The notes under the pieces are model-generated. The model had not been told where the DNA came from. It made no database searches and saw only the letters and a program-made list of their open reading frames with translations. The position numbers and the translations under genes were made by a program. Below, one piece after another: positions 57,121 through 64,000 of a DNA stretch of 64,000 nucleotides. The DNA comes from Streptomyces sp. NBC_01016 (GTDB lineage: Bacteria > Actinomycetota > Actinomycetes > Streptomycetales > Streptomycetaceae), in the NCBI RefSeq assembly GCF_026341035.1, contig NZ_JAPEOQ010000002.1, positions 3,100,001 to 3,164,000 on the forward strand, given 5' to 3'. Every line of letters starts with the position of its first letter. Position 1 is the first letter of the stretch.

Positions 57121-58803
57121 TCAGGCCTGGTTGCGCATCCAGACCGTGGTCCAGGCGGGCAACTCCCCCTCGGGTAGCGGGTTCGAGGCGAGCAGCACCG
57201 TGCCCTGTGGCAGCGGGACGGACTCGTCCGAGAGGTTGCTGAGAACGTGCCAGCCGCCGCTGCGGGTGAAGTGCACCAACCCCCGCTCGGCGACGCCCGG
57301 GGTCGTGTCGGCCCACTCCAGCGTCTCGTCCGTGACCAGGTCGCGCCGCAGATGCAGCGCCTCGCGGTACAGCTCCAGGACCGAGTCCTTGTCACCGGCC
57401 TGGACATCGGCGGCGTACGAGCCCCAGCCGGCGGGCTGCGGCAGCCAGGAACCGCCGGGGCCGAAGCCGTGGCTCGCGCCCTCCCGGGTCCAGGGCAGCG
57501 GCACCCGGCAGCCGTCACGGCCCTTGACCCGGCCGCCGCTGCGTACCCAGATCGGGTCCTGGAGGTCCTCGGTGCGCAGGTCGGCGACCTCCGGCAGGCC
57601 CAGTTCCTCGCCCTGATAGACGTACGCGGAGCCGGGCAGCGCCAGCATGAGGAGTGTCGCCGCGCGGGCCTTGCGCAGCCCCAACTCCTGGTCCGGCGAG
57701 GGTTCCTGGCCGTCCGTCATCAGCCAGGACTCCACGTCGGATTTGGTGGCGCCGGTGGGGAGGGCGTAGCGCGAGGGGTGACGCACCACGTCATGGTTGG
57801 ACAGCACCCAGGTGCTGGTGGCACCGGCGTCGCGGGCATGGGCGAGCGCGGAGTCGATGGTGTCCCGCATCGCGCCGGCCTCGAGAGGCGTGTTGAGGAA
57901 GTCGAAGTTGAACGCCTGGCCGAGCTCGTCCGCGGAGGCGTACGGGGCGCGCCGCGAGGAGCGTACCCAGGCCTCGGCGACGGCGAAGCGAGGCGGCTCG
58001 TACTCGTCGAACACCCGCCGCCAGCCGCGGTAGATGTCATGGACCGCGTCCCGGTCCCACAGCGGATGGCTGCCGTCGTCGGGCAACTCGTCCGGCTGGT
58101 AGCTCTGCGCCTCACCGAGGTCGCGCAGCGGCTCGGCCAGATCCTTGGCGAGGCCGTGCGCGACATCGACGCGGAAGCCCGCGACTCCTCGGTCCGACCA
58201 GAACCGCAGCGTGGTGTGGAAGTCCTCGCGCACCTCGGGGTTGTCCCAGTTGAAGTCGGGCTGCTCGGGCGCGTACAGGTGCAGGTACCACTGGCCGTCG
58301 GGAACCCGGGTCCAGGCGGGGCCGCCGAAGCTGGACGGCCAGTCGGTGGGCGGGAGTTCACCCTGCTCGCCACGGCCCTCGCGGAACACGTAGCGCTCGC
58401 GGGCGGCCGAACCGGGGCCCGCGGCCAGCGCCTCCTGGAACCAGACGTGCTGGTGCGAGGAGTGGTTGGGGACGATGTCCACCACGATCTTCAGGCCGAG
58501 CCGGTCGGCCTCCGTGACCATCGCGTCGAAGTCGTCGAGCGTGCCGAGCCGGGGGTCCACATCACGGTAGTCGGCGACGTCGTACCCGCCGTCGGCCAGC
58601 TCCGACGGGTAGAAGGGGCTCAACCAGACGGCGTCCACGCCGAGTTCCGCGAGGTAGGGCAGGCGGGAGGTGGCACCGCGGATGTCACCGATGCCGTCAC
58701 CGTCGGCGTCGGCGAAGCTGCGCGGATAGACCTGGTAGACAACGGCCTGCCGCCACCAGTCGGCGTCGGTACCGGTGCCGACGGGGTGGGGACGCTGAGG
58801 CAT
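57121..58803 (-). CDS. GH13 alpha-glucosidase
   Basis: A 560-residue cytoplasmic (no signal) GH13 enzyme. Conserved regions: DIVPNHSS (109-116), GFRVDVAHG with nucleophile Asp213, AEAW with acid/base Glu277, and SNHDVVR with Asp338. The QPDFNWDNPEV segment marks the oligo-1,6/alpha-glucosidase group. It hydrolyses a small alpha-glucoside such as maltose, trehalose or sucrose-like sugars taken up by the ABC system upstream. It follows the second permease gene by 81 bases at the end of the operon. Confidence 0.92.
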   Translation of the reverse strand: MPQRPHPVGTGTDADWWRQAVVYQVYPRSFADADGDGIGDIRGATSRLPYLAELGVDAVWLSPFYPSELADGGYDVADYRDVDPRLGTLDDFDAMVTEADRLGLKIVVDIVPNHSSHQHVWFQEALAAGPGSAARERYVFREGRGEQGELPPTDWPSSFGGPAWTRVPDGQWYLHLYAPEQPDFNWDNPEVREDFHTTLRFWSDRGVAGFRVDVAHGLAKDLAEPLRDLGEAQSYQPDELPDDGSHPLWDRDAVHDIYRGWRRVFDEYEPPRFAVAEAWVRSSRRAPYASADELGQAFNFDFLNTPLEAGAMRDTIDSALAHARDAGATSTWVLSNHDVVRHPSRYALPTGATKSDVESWLMTDGQEPSPDQELGLRKARAATLLMLALPGSAYVYQGEELGLPEVADLRTEDLQDPIWVRSGGRVKGRDGCRVPLPWTREGASHGFGPGGSWLPQPAGWGSYAADVQAGDKDSVLELYREALHLRRDLVTDETLEWADTTPGVAERGLVHFTRSGGWHVLSNLSDESVPLPQGTVLLASNPLPEGELPAWTTVWMRNQA

Positions 58804-58884
58804 GTGAGGGCCTTTCGGGGTTGTGCGGTGTGCCCGCCCGGCGGGTGCGGGACGGGCAGGTGGTACGCGGAACGGTGTGGCGGG

Positions 58885-59733
58885 TCAGCCCTTGACCGCG
58901 CCCGTGGTCATGCCGGACACGACCGCCCGGCGGAAGATCAGGACCAGCAGGGCGATCGGCACGGTGGCCACCATCGCCCCGGCGAAGATCACTCCGTACG
59001 GGACCTGGTACTGGCTGGTGAACAGGGCGATGCCCACGGAGACGGTGCGCCGGTCGTCGACGCCGTTGAACGTGAGCGCCAGCAGGAACTCGGACCAGGT
59101 GGCGGTGAAGGAGAACACCCCGGCGGTGAACAGGCCGGGCCGGGCCAGCGGCAGGATCACCGTCAGCGCGGTGCGCCAGGGCCCCGCGCCGTCGACGGTC
59201 GCCGCCTCCTCCAGCTCGCCCGGGATCTTGCTCAGGTAGTTGCGCATGATCCAGACGGCGAACGGCAGGTTCAGCGCCACGTACGGGACGATCAGGCCGG
59301 GATAGCTGTTGAGCAGGCCGGCTTGACGCTCCATCAGGAACAGCGGGACGAGCAGCGCGATCGGCGGGAAAACCGACAGCATCAGCAGTGCCGTCATGAC
59401 GGCGCCCCGCCCGCGCAGCCCGAACCGGGCGAGTGCGTAGCCGGCGAAGAACGCCAGGGACAGGATCAGGATCGTCGACACACAGGCGACGATGACGCTG
59501 TTCAGGAAGTACTGGCCGATCCCGTTGCGCACGAACGCTGTCGTGTAGTTGTCGAGCGTCGGCGCCTTCGGCAGCAGGGTCGGCGGCGTCGCGCTGATCT
59601 CGGCGGGGCCCTTGAGCGATGAGGACGCCATCCACAGCAGCGGCAGGGTGGCACAGACGGCGATCAGGAGACCCCCGGCGTTGACGACATTGACGTACCG
59701 GCGGACACCGGAGCGCTGGGTGTGGCGGCTCAT
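58885..59733 (-). CDS. Carbohydrate ABC transporter permease (MalG type)
   Basis: A 282-residue inner-membrane protein with six helices and the EAA loop EEAATVDGAGPWRTALTVILPLARP (about 184-208), the ATPase docking site. It overlaps the MalF-type gene by 4 bases. The order binding protein, MalF-type, MalG-type, alpha-glucosidase with a divergent LacI gene is a common actinomycete alpha-glucoside operon layout. No ATPase gene is present, as expected where a shared MsiK-type ATPase serves several sugar transporters. Confidence 0.92.
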   Translation of the reverse strand: MSRHTQRSGVRRYVNVVNAGGLLIAVCATLPLLWMASSSLKGPAEISATPPTLLPKAPTLDNYTTAFVRNGIGQYFLNSVIVACVSTILILSLAFFAGYALARFGLRGRGAVMTALLMLSVFPPIALLVPLFLMERQAGLLNSYPGLIVPYVALNLPFAVWIMRNYLSKIPGELEEAATVDGAGPWRTALTVILPLARPGLFTAGVFSFTATWSEFLLALTFNGVDDRRTVSVGIALFTSQYQVPYGVIFAGAMVATVPIALLVLIFRRAVVSGMTTGAVKG

Positions 59734-60713
59734 CCTCGGACCTCCTCATCGGTCTGGGCGCGAAAGACGCGCAGGAACAGCAGGCAGCAGGCCATGACGA
59801 TGGCCGCGGTGGAGACGGCGACGGCGGCGCCCCCGCCGAAGTCGAGATCCTGGAAGAGGATCCGGTAGCCGAGCATCGCCACCGACTGGGTGGCCGTGCC
59901 GGGACCGCCCTGGGTCAGCACGAACGGCAGGTCGAAGATGCCGAAGGCCTGGAGGATGCGGAAGAGCACCGCGATGGCCACGATCGGCTTCAGCTGCGGC
60001 AGCGTGACCCGCCAGAACGTCGTCCATGCCCCTGCCCCGTCGATCTCGGCGGCCTCGTACACCTCCGCCGAGATCAGCATCAGCCCCGCGAGCACGACGA
60101 TCGCCACGAACGGCGTGGTCTTCCACACGTCGACGACGACCATCGCGGCCATCGCGGGAACCGGCCGCCCCAGGATGTCCGGCTGGGTGCCCAGCACCTG
60201 CTCGCACAGCCAACTCGCGGCTCCGTACGTGCCGTTGAAGAGGTACGACCACAGCTGGGCGGCGACGACGTTGATCAGCGCCCACGGCAGCAGAAGCAGG
60301 GCGATGAGCCAGCCGCGGGCGGCTCCGAGCCGCTCGAGAACCAGCGCGGCGAGCGTGCCGAGGACCAGTTCGAGCAGCACGGAGACGATCGTGAATCCCA
60401 GCGTGAACGCGAGTGCGTGGTACCACTCGGGATTGCTCAGCAGCGCCTCGTAGTGTGCGAACGTGGGGGACCCGAGGCGCAACCCGCCGTAGTCGAGGCG
60501 CACTTCGGCAAAGGACAGCGCCAGCGAGAAGACCACGGGGAAGACCGTCACCACCGTGACGACCAGCAGAGCGGGCGAGGCGAAGAGCCAACCGGTGCGG
60601 GTGCGGCGGCGCGCGCCGGAACCGGCCGACGGGGTCTGTCGACCCGGGGGTGCGGAACGACTGTCGCCGCCCTTCGCCGGTGTCGATGTCTTCGACTGCA
60701 GCGCGGTACTCAC
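59730..60713 (-). CDS. Carbohydrate ABC transporter permease (MalF type)
   Basis: A 327-residue permease with a polar 40-residue N-terminus, six helices (WLFASPALLVVTVVTVFPVVFSL first) and the EAA-type loop YEAAEIDGAGAWTTFWRVTLPQLKP. It overlaps the binding-protein gene before it and the MalG-type gene after it by 4 bases each. It forms the membrane channel together with the MalG-type protein. Confidence 0.92.
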   Translation of the reverse strand: MSTALQSKTSTPAKGGDSRSAPPGRQTPSAGSGARRRTRTGWLFASPALLVVTVVTVFPVVFSLALSFAEVRLDYGGLRLGSPTFAHYEALLSNPEWYHALAFTLGFTIVSVLLELVLGTLAALVLERLGAARGWLIALLLLPWALINVVAAQLWSYLFNGTYGAASWLCEQVLGTQPDILGRPVPAMAAMVVVDVWKTTPFVAIVVLAGLMLISAEVYEAAEIDGAGAWTTFWRVTLPQLKPIVAIAVLFRILQAFGIFDLPFVLTQGGPGTATQSVAMLGYRILFQDLDFGGGAAVAVSTAAIVMACCLLFLRVFRAQTDEEVRG

Positions 60714-62038
60714 AGCGCTTTCCCTTCCAGAGCCTTACGGAGGCCGTCTTGCGCGGCACGAACCCCGGCCGCGGGGGAGAGGTCGCCACCGACGACCGCG
60801 TTGGCCGGTGTGTAGAGCGCCTTGCTGACCTGCGGGTAGTGCGGGGTCTGCACGGGCCGGGCGACCAGGTGCAGATCGGCGGCACGCAGCACCGTCGGGT
60901 CACCAGCCGCGCGTGCCTCGCGCCCGTGCAGCACGGAGGTCATGGCGGGGACGACACCGGCCTCCCGGGCGAGCAGCCGCTGCACCTCCTCGCCGGCGCA
61001 GAACCGGGCGAACTCCATTGCGGCGCCGAGCTGTTGGGAGCTGGGATTGACGAAGTTGCTCCAGCCGCCGGCGCACGAGACACCACGGCGGCCGGTGCCC
61101 TCGAAGCCCGGACGGAGCGCGACACCCACCTTGCCCGCGACACGCGAGACGTTCGGGGTGGCGCTGTTGACCCACGCGTAGGACCAGTTGCGTAGGAACA
61201 GGCCCCGCCCGTTGATGAACGCGTCCTGGGAGTCAGACTCCTCATAGGTCGTCACCGTCCGGGGTGTGACCCCGGACGTGATGAACTCCGCCATCAGCGA
61301 GAACGCCCGCTCCGCCGCCGCCCCGCTCAGGGCGGCCCTGCCCCGCTCGTCGAGGACGGTGCCGCCCGCGTCGGCGAGGAACTCGGTGACGTTCGCCGTC
61401 AGTGACTCGGTCACGGCGGCCTGCCACAGGAACCCGGCCGCCGTGTCCCCGGCCCGCTGTACCGTGCGCGAGGTGTGCAGCAACTCCTCCCAGGTCCGGG
61501 GGACCCGCAGGCCGTGCTTGGCCAGTAGGTCCTTGCGGTAGAAGAGGTACGTGCTGTCGAGGAAGAACGGCACCGCGTACGCCGTGCCCCGGTACGTGGA
61601 ACTGCGCCGCAGGGCCTCCGGGTAGGCGTCCCAGAAACCGTCCGGCAGCAGCTCGTTCACGGGCAGAGCGAGCGCGGCCCGGCCGAACTGCGTGGGCCAG
61701 GTCGTGTCGCCCAGGTAGACGTCGGGCTGGGGCGAGCCGCCGGCGAGCTGGGTCGCGATGGCGCTGCGGTTGCCGTCCGACGTCGACAGCGCGTTGATCT
61801 TCGAGATCCGGACGTTGGGGTGGCGTCGCTCGAAGGCCCGGATGATCAGGTCGGCGACGACGGCACCCCGGCGCGACGGGATCTCGGAGACCCACCAGGT
61901 CAGCCGGGCTGACTTCTTCGGCGTCGTCGCCGCCTGCGCGACCAGGTCGTCGACGTCCCTCCCTCCGCATCCGGACGCCAGTCCGGCCGCGACGGCGCTC
62001 CCGACGCCGGCGAGCACGGTTCTGCGGTGCAGGGTCAT
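60710..62038 (-). CDS. Sugar ABC transporter solute-binding lipoprotein
   Basis: A 442-residue family-1 binding protein. HRRTVLAGVGSAVAAGLASGC gives Cys24 as lipidation site with a twin-arginine-like start. The mature part has WWVSEIPSRRGAVVADLIIRAFERRHPNV and DVYLGDTTWPTQFG. GGGGAGGAG precedes ATG 62038. It is the first gene of the operon. The sequence resembles trehalose/maltose-type binding proteins only in outline, so the exact sugar is open. Confidence 0.9.
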   Translation of the reverse strand: MTLHRRTVLAGVGSAVAAGLASGCGGRDVDDLVAQAATTPKKSARLTWWVSEIPSRRGAVVADLIIRAFERRHPNVRISKINALSTSDGNRSAIATQLAGGSPQPDVYLGDTTWPTQFGRAALALPVNELLPDGFWDAYPEALRRSSTYRGTAYAVPFFLDSTYLFYRKDLLAKHGLRVPRTWEELLHTSRTVQRAGDTAAGFLWQAAVTESLTANVTEFLADAGGTVLDERGRAALSGAAAERAFSLMAEFITSGVTPRTVTTYEESDSQDAFINGRGLFLRNWSYAWVNSATPNVSRVAGKVGVALRPGFEGTGRRGVSCAGGWSNFVNPSSQQLGAAMEFARFCAGEEVQRLLAREAGVVPAMTSVLHGREARAAGDPTVLRAADLHLVARPVQTPHYPQVSKALYTPANAVVGGDLSPAAGVRAAQDGLRKALEGKAL

Positions 62039-62066
62039 GGCATGCTCCTCCCCTTTCATGCCGCCG

Positions 62067-62083
62067 AATGACAGCGCTAGCAC
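62067..62083. promoter_or_regulatory. LacI operator 1 of the alpha-glucoside locus
   Basis: AATGACAGCGCTAGCAC, 29 bases before the binding-protein start. The first ten bases equal those of the second site. Confidence 0.65.
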
Positions 62084-62145
62084 GGTAGGGAGCCGCAAGA
62101 TTCACTGTCAATGGCCTTGGCGAAGACATTGCAGGCAATCCTTGA

Positions 62146-62163
62146 AATGACAGCGTTGGCATT
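62146..62163. promoter_or_regulatory. LacI operator 2 of the alpha-glucoside locus
   Basis: AATGACAGCGTTGGCATT, an 18-base imperfect dyad (AATGNCNNCGNNGNCATT) with the central CG typical of LacI sites, 44 bases before the LacI start. The two sites are 79 bases apart. Confidence 0.7.
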
Positions 62164-62206
62164 ACCGGGCTCGGCGAGGCGTGATCGCTGTGTTAGCGTC
62201 CCGGTC

Positions 62207-63232
62207 ATGACTGGTGAACGGGGCGCCACGCTGGCGGATGTCGCACAGAGGGCCGGAGTGTCTCCCTCGACCGTCTCGCGCACGCTGCGCGGTCTGTCGA
62301 CGGTGTCACCGCAGACCCGCGAGCGGGTCGAACAGGCCGCCCGCGAGCTGTCGTTCGCGATCTCGCGCAGCGCCTCCAGTCTCGTGACCGGGCGCACCGG
62401 CAGGATCGCCGTGCTCGTGCCGAACATGGAGTCCTGGTTCCTGGGCGCCGTACTGGCAGGGCTCGCGCCCGAACTGAACGCTGCCGGGCTCGACCTGCTC
62501 GTCTACAGCGTCACCACCGCCGAACAGCGCGCCCGATTCTTCGACCGACTGCCCGCCCGCCGCAACGCGGACGCGCTGCTCGTCGTCAGCTTCGCGCTCT
62601 CCCCCGAGGAGCGGGAGCGCCTTGACGGCCTCGGCATGCCGCTGGTTTTCGTCAGCCAGCACGAGAAGGGCCGGGCCAGTGTCTACGTGGACGACGCGGA
62701 GGCCGCCCTGCGGGGCACCCGGCACCTGCTCAACCTCGGTCACCGCCGCATCGCCTACATCGAGCCCGCCGACGACTCGGGCTTCGCCTGGAGCAGCCGC
62801 GCCCGCCTTGAGGGGTACCGGGCCGCGCTCACGGAGGCTGGTGTCGAGCACGACGAGGAACTGGTCCGGCAGGTCGCGCAGTGGCAGGGGCCGAGCCTGG
62901 ACGCGGCGGTCGGGCGGCTGCTCTCCCTTACCGAGCCACCCACGGCGATCTTCGCCGAGACGGACGACATCGCCTTCCGGCTGCTGACCGTGTTGCGCGG
63001 GGCGAACGTGCCGGTGCCGGACCGCATGTCCGTCCTCGGCTTCGACGACCACGCGATGGCGGCGCCGTGGGACCTGTCCACGATGGCGCAGCCCGCCCGC
63101 CAACTCGGCGTCGCCGCAGCGGAATTGGCTCGCGCCGTGATCCAGGAACCCGAGGCGAACCTGGAGCGCCATGTCGTCCTGCCGGTGGAGCTGGTGCCGC
63201 GGGGGAGCACGGGGCTCGCCCCGCGGCAGTAG
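62207..63232 (+). CDS. LacI-family regulator of the alpha-glucoside operon
   Basis: A 341-residue repressor: ATLADVAQRAGVSPSTVSRTLRGLSTVSPQTRERV (HTH), the hinge LSFAISRSASSLVTGRT and the effector domain (IAVLVPNMESWFLGAVLAGL). ATG 62207 is chosen as the family start; a TAGCGT box lies 7 bases upstream and there is no ribosome-binding site, so the message may be leaderless. It is divergent from the binding-protein gene with two AATGACAGCG operators between. The inducer is presumably the imported glucoside. Confidence 0.92.
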   Translation: MTGERGATLADVAQRAGVSPSTVSRTLRGLSTVSPQTRERVEQAARELSFAISRSASSLVTGRTGRIAVLVPNMESWFLGAVLAGLAPELNAAGLDLLVYSVTTAEQRARFFDRLPARRNADALLVVSFALSPEERERLDGLGMPLVFVSQHEKGRASVYVDDAEAALRGTRHLLNLGHRRIAYIEPADDSGFAWSSRARLEGYRAALTEAGVEHDEELVRQVAQWQGPSLDAAVGRLLSLTEPPTAIFAETDDIAFRLLTVLRGANVPVPDRMSVLGFDDHAMAAPWDLSTMAQPARQLGVAAAELARAVIQEPEANLERHVVLPVELVPRGSTGLAPRQ

Positions 63233-63241
63233 TGCGGTCCC

Positions 63242-63301
63242 GGACCGGGATCAGCAGTCGCACACCCCCGGGACCGGGATCAGCGGTCCATCAGCAGTCG
63301 C
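63242..63301. repeat. Repeats of the small secreted protein's gene end
   Basis: GGACCGGGATCAGCAGTCGC (63242-63261), GGACCGGGATCAGCGGTCC (63271-63289) and TCAGCAGTCGC (63291-63301). The last contains the stop codon and final codons of the gene; copies lie beyond the stop. Confidence 0.7.
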
Positions 63302-63659
63302 GAACCGGATCCGTCTCGCTGTAGATGTCGGTGTCCTTCATGAAGCCGAGCCGGCCGTTGTCCGCCACCGTCATCAGCCAGCGCGTCGGGTGCGGCCCGC
63401 CGACCCAGTCCTGGCCGTCCATCTTGCAGTAGAACCAGCTGGGGTTGGAGTTCATGTACCCGACCACCCTGCCGGGGTCCGGGTAGAGGTGGTTGTTGCC
63501 GATGGTGCCGTACACCGGGGCGCCGGCGACGTTGTGGCACCAGTGCCGGTTCCCGTCCTGCCAGCAGCCGTCCGCGGCCGAGGCCGTGGGGGCGAGGGTG
63601 GCGACGGCGCCTGCGGCGAGGGCCACCGCGCCCAGGACCGAAGCGAGCTTCTTCTTCAT
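63291..63659 (-). CDS. Small secreted SH3-like protein, unknown function
   Basis: A 122-residue protein with a clear Sec signal (MKKKLASVLGAVALAAGAVATL...ASA, cleavage near 29). The mature domain of about 93 residues has four Cys (two close to its start, CW...HWC) and a pattern YVGTIGNNHLYPDPGRVVGYMNS-like (PVYGTIGNNHLY, VVGYMNSNPSW, GRLGFMKDTDIY) typical of bacterial SH3-like folds that bind cell-wall peptides. GGGGAG precedes ATG 63659. It is a single gene whose 3' end is duplicated downstream. Confidence 0.78.
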   Translation of the reverse strand: MKKKLASVLGAVALAAGAVATLAPTASAADGCWQDGNRHWCHNVAGAPVYGTIGNNHLYPDPGRVVGYMNSNPSWFYCKMDGQDWVGGPHPTRWLMTVADNGRLGFMKDTDIYSETDPVRDC

Positions 63660-63865
63660 ACAACTCCCCATGTTGTGGCCCCCATTGGGGCGACGAACGT
63701 TGTTGTCGTGCCGCCCTGGTCAGGGGCGGCCACCGGGGAAGACGGTGCCGCGCGCGGGTGCGGTTGCCGGAGCCGGGCGGTCTTCACTCGTCCGGGCGTA
63801 CGCAACACGCGTATGGCCCCTGCATGAAAGGGGTATTGCAGTCCGGCCCCGGGCGACCCACGCCC

Positions 63866-63895
63866 TTGACCCGCCTCCGGCGGCCTGGCTAGCTT
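63866..63895 (+). promoter_or_regulatory. Promoter of leader peptide 4
   Basis: TTGACC (63866-63871), 18 bases, TAGCTT (63890-63895), then 7 bases to ATG 63903. Same geometry as the promoters of leader peptides 2 and 3. Confidence 0.65.
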
Positions 63896-63902
63896 CGGCG
63901 GC

Positions 63903-63977
63903 ATGTCCGACGACCAGCGGTATCACAAGCGCCGAGCCATCGATCTGATGCGTGTCGCCACCGCCGTGTGTAGCTGA
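63903..63977 (+). CDS. Leader peptide 4 (related short frame at the right edge)
   Basis: A 24-codon frame with core HKRRAIDLMRVATAVCS, one Cys codon two codons before the stop. It resembles the RR-(H)-I/V-D-L/F...SA-C core of leader peptides 1-3, though the His is Ala. No ribosome-binding site is present; the -10 box ends 7 bases before the ATG, so it is probably leaderless. A short inverted repeat GCCCG-N5-CGGGC follows at 63986-64000, at the window end. The gene it controls lies outside the window; a sulfur- or thiol-related function is predicted. Confidence 0.65.
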   Translation: MSDDQRYHKRRAIDLMRVATAVCS

Positions 63978-64000
63978 GCCGCGGCGCCCGTTCAACGGGC

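Noticed and set aside
1..64000. tRNA, rRNA or small-RNA genes
   Set aside because: I looked for tRNA T-loop and anticodon-stem patterns in the gaps and found none; all larger gaps are explained by promoters, leaders, repeats or hairpins.

Overview
The window reads as chromosomal DNA of a Streptomyces-like actinomycete. GC content is very high by eye, third positions are almost always G or C, GTG starts and 4-base ATGA/GTGA gene overlaps are common, several genes look leaderless, and the regulators and secreted proteins are typical of the group. I see no rRNA, tRNA, transposase, phage gene, CRISPR array or origin. It looks like a metabolic-accessory stretch: catabolic and transport operons, each beside its own regulator.

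Layout. 1-5300 (minus): an acyl-CoA degradation operon (MHS transporter, ADP-forming acyl-CoA ligase, acyl-CoA dehydrogenase, enoyl-CoA hydratase cut by the left edge) facing a LysR regulator. 6461-9981: GntR/UTRA regulator facing a nucleoside hydrolase-exporter pair. 10013-15047: leaderless methyltransferase, GxGYxYP secreted protein, a frameshifted RidA gene facing an HxlR regulator, and a secreted DD-peptidase. 15139-17582: ascorbate-type PTS (IIC plus fused IIA-IIB). 18216-19119: ABM monooxygenase and MarR regulator sharing two identical-architecture operators. 19161-27114: a sulfur block with an SsuCBA-like ABC transporter, SfnB/DszC-like flavoprotein, orphan winged-helix regulator, amino-acid ABC permease and solute-binding protein. 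Three tiny cysteine-rich leader peptides are interspersed in it. 27196-31348: GH84 N-acetylglucosaminidase and PucR regulator. 31460-37494: second CoA ligase, alkylsulfatase-like metallo-beta-lactamase (MBL) protein, MFS transporter, and a second MBL protein whose metal site is lost. 37565-43354: EEP nuclease/phosphatase, XRE regulator facing MFS-ADH-SDR, FMN-binding protein. 43434-52004: an unrecognised catabolic regulon (bicupin, alpha/beta hydrolase, HisD-like dehydrogenase, SDR, HpcH aldolase, MFS, double SnoaL) with a LacI regulator and shared operators. 52009-57046: APC permease, second HisD-like dehydrogenase, LysR, nitrilase. 57121-63232: alpha-glucoside operon (GH13, two permeases, binding protein) facing a LacI regulator. 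63291-64000: small secreted protein and a fourth leader peptide at the right edge.

The most interesting signals are: (i) four short leader peptides sharing a His-(Ile/Val)-Asp or Ile-Asp core and Cys codons just before the stop, three of them apparently leaderless with the same promoter geometry, two preceded by the same inverted repeat; (ii) the LacI-controlled bicupin/HisD/aldolase pathway, whose operator 12-mer recurs at both operons; (iii) repeated tandem duplications at gene 3' ends, several of which copy the stop codon; (iv) the degenerate MBL paralogue and the homopolymer frameshift in RidA. Functions come from motifs recognised by eye; no database search was run.
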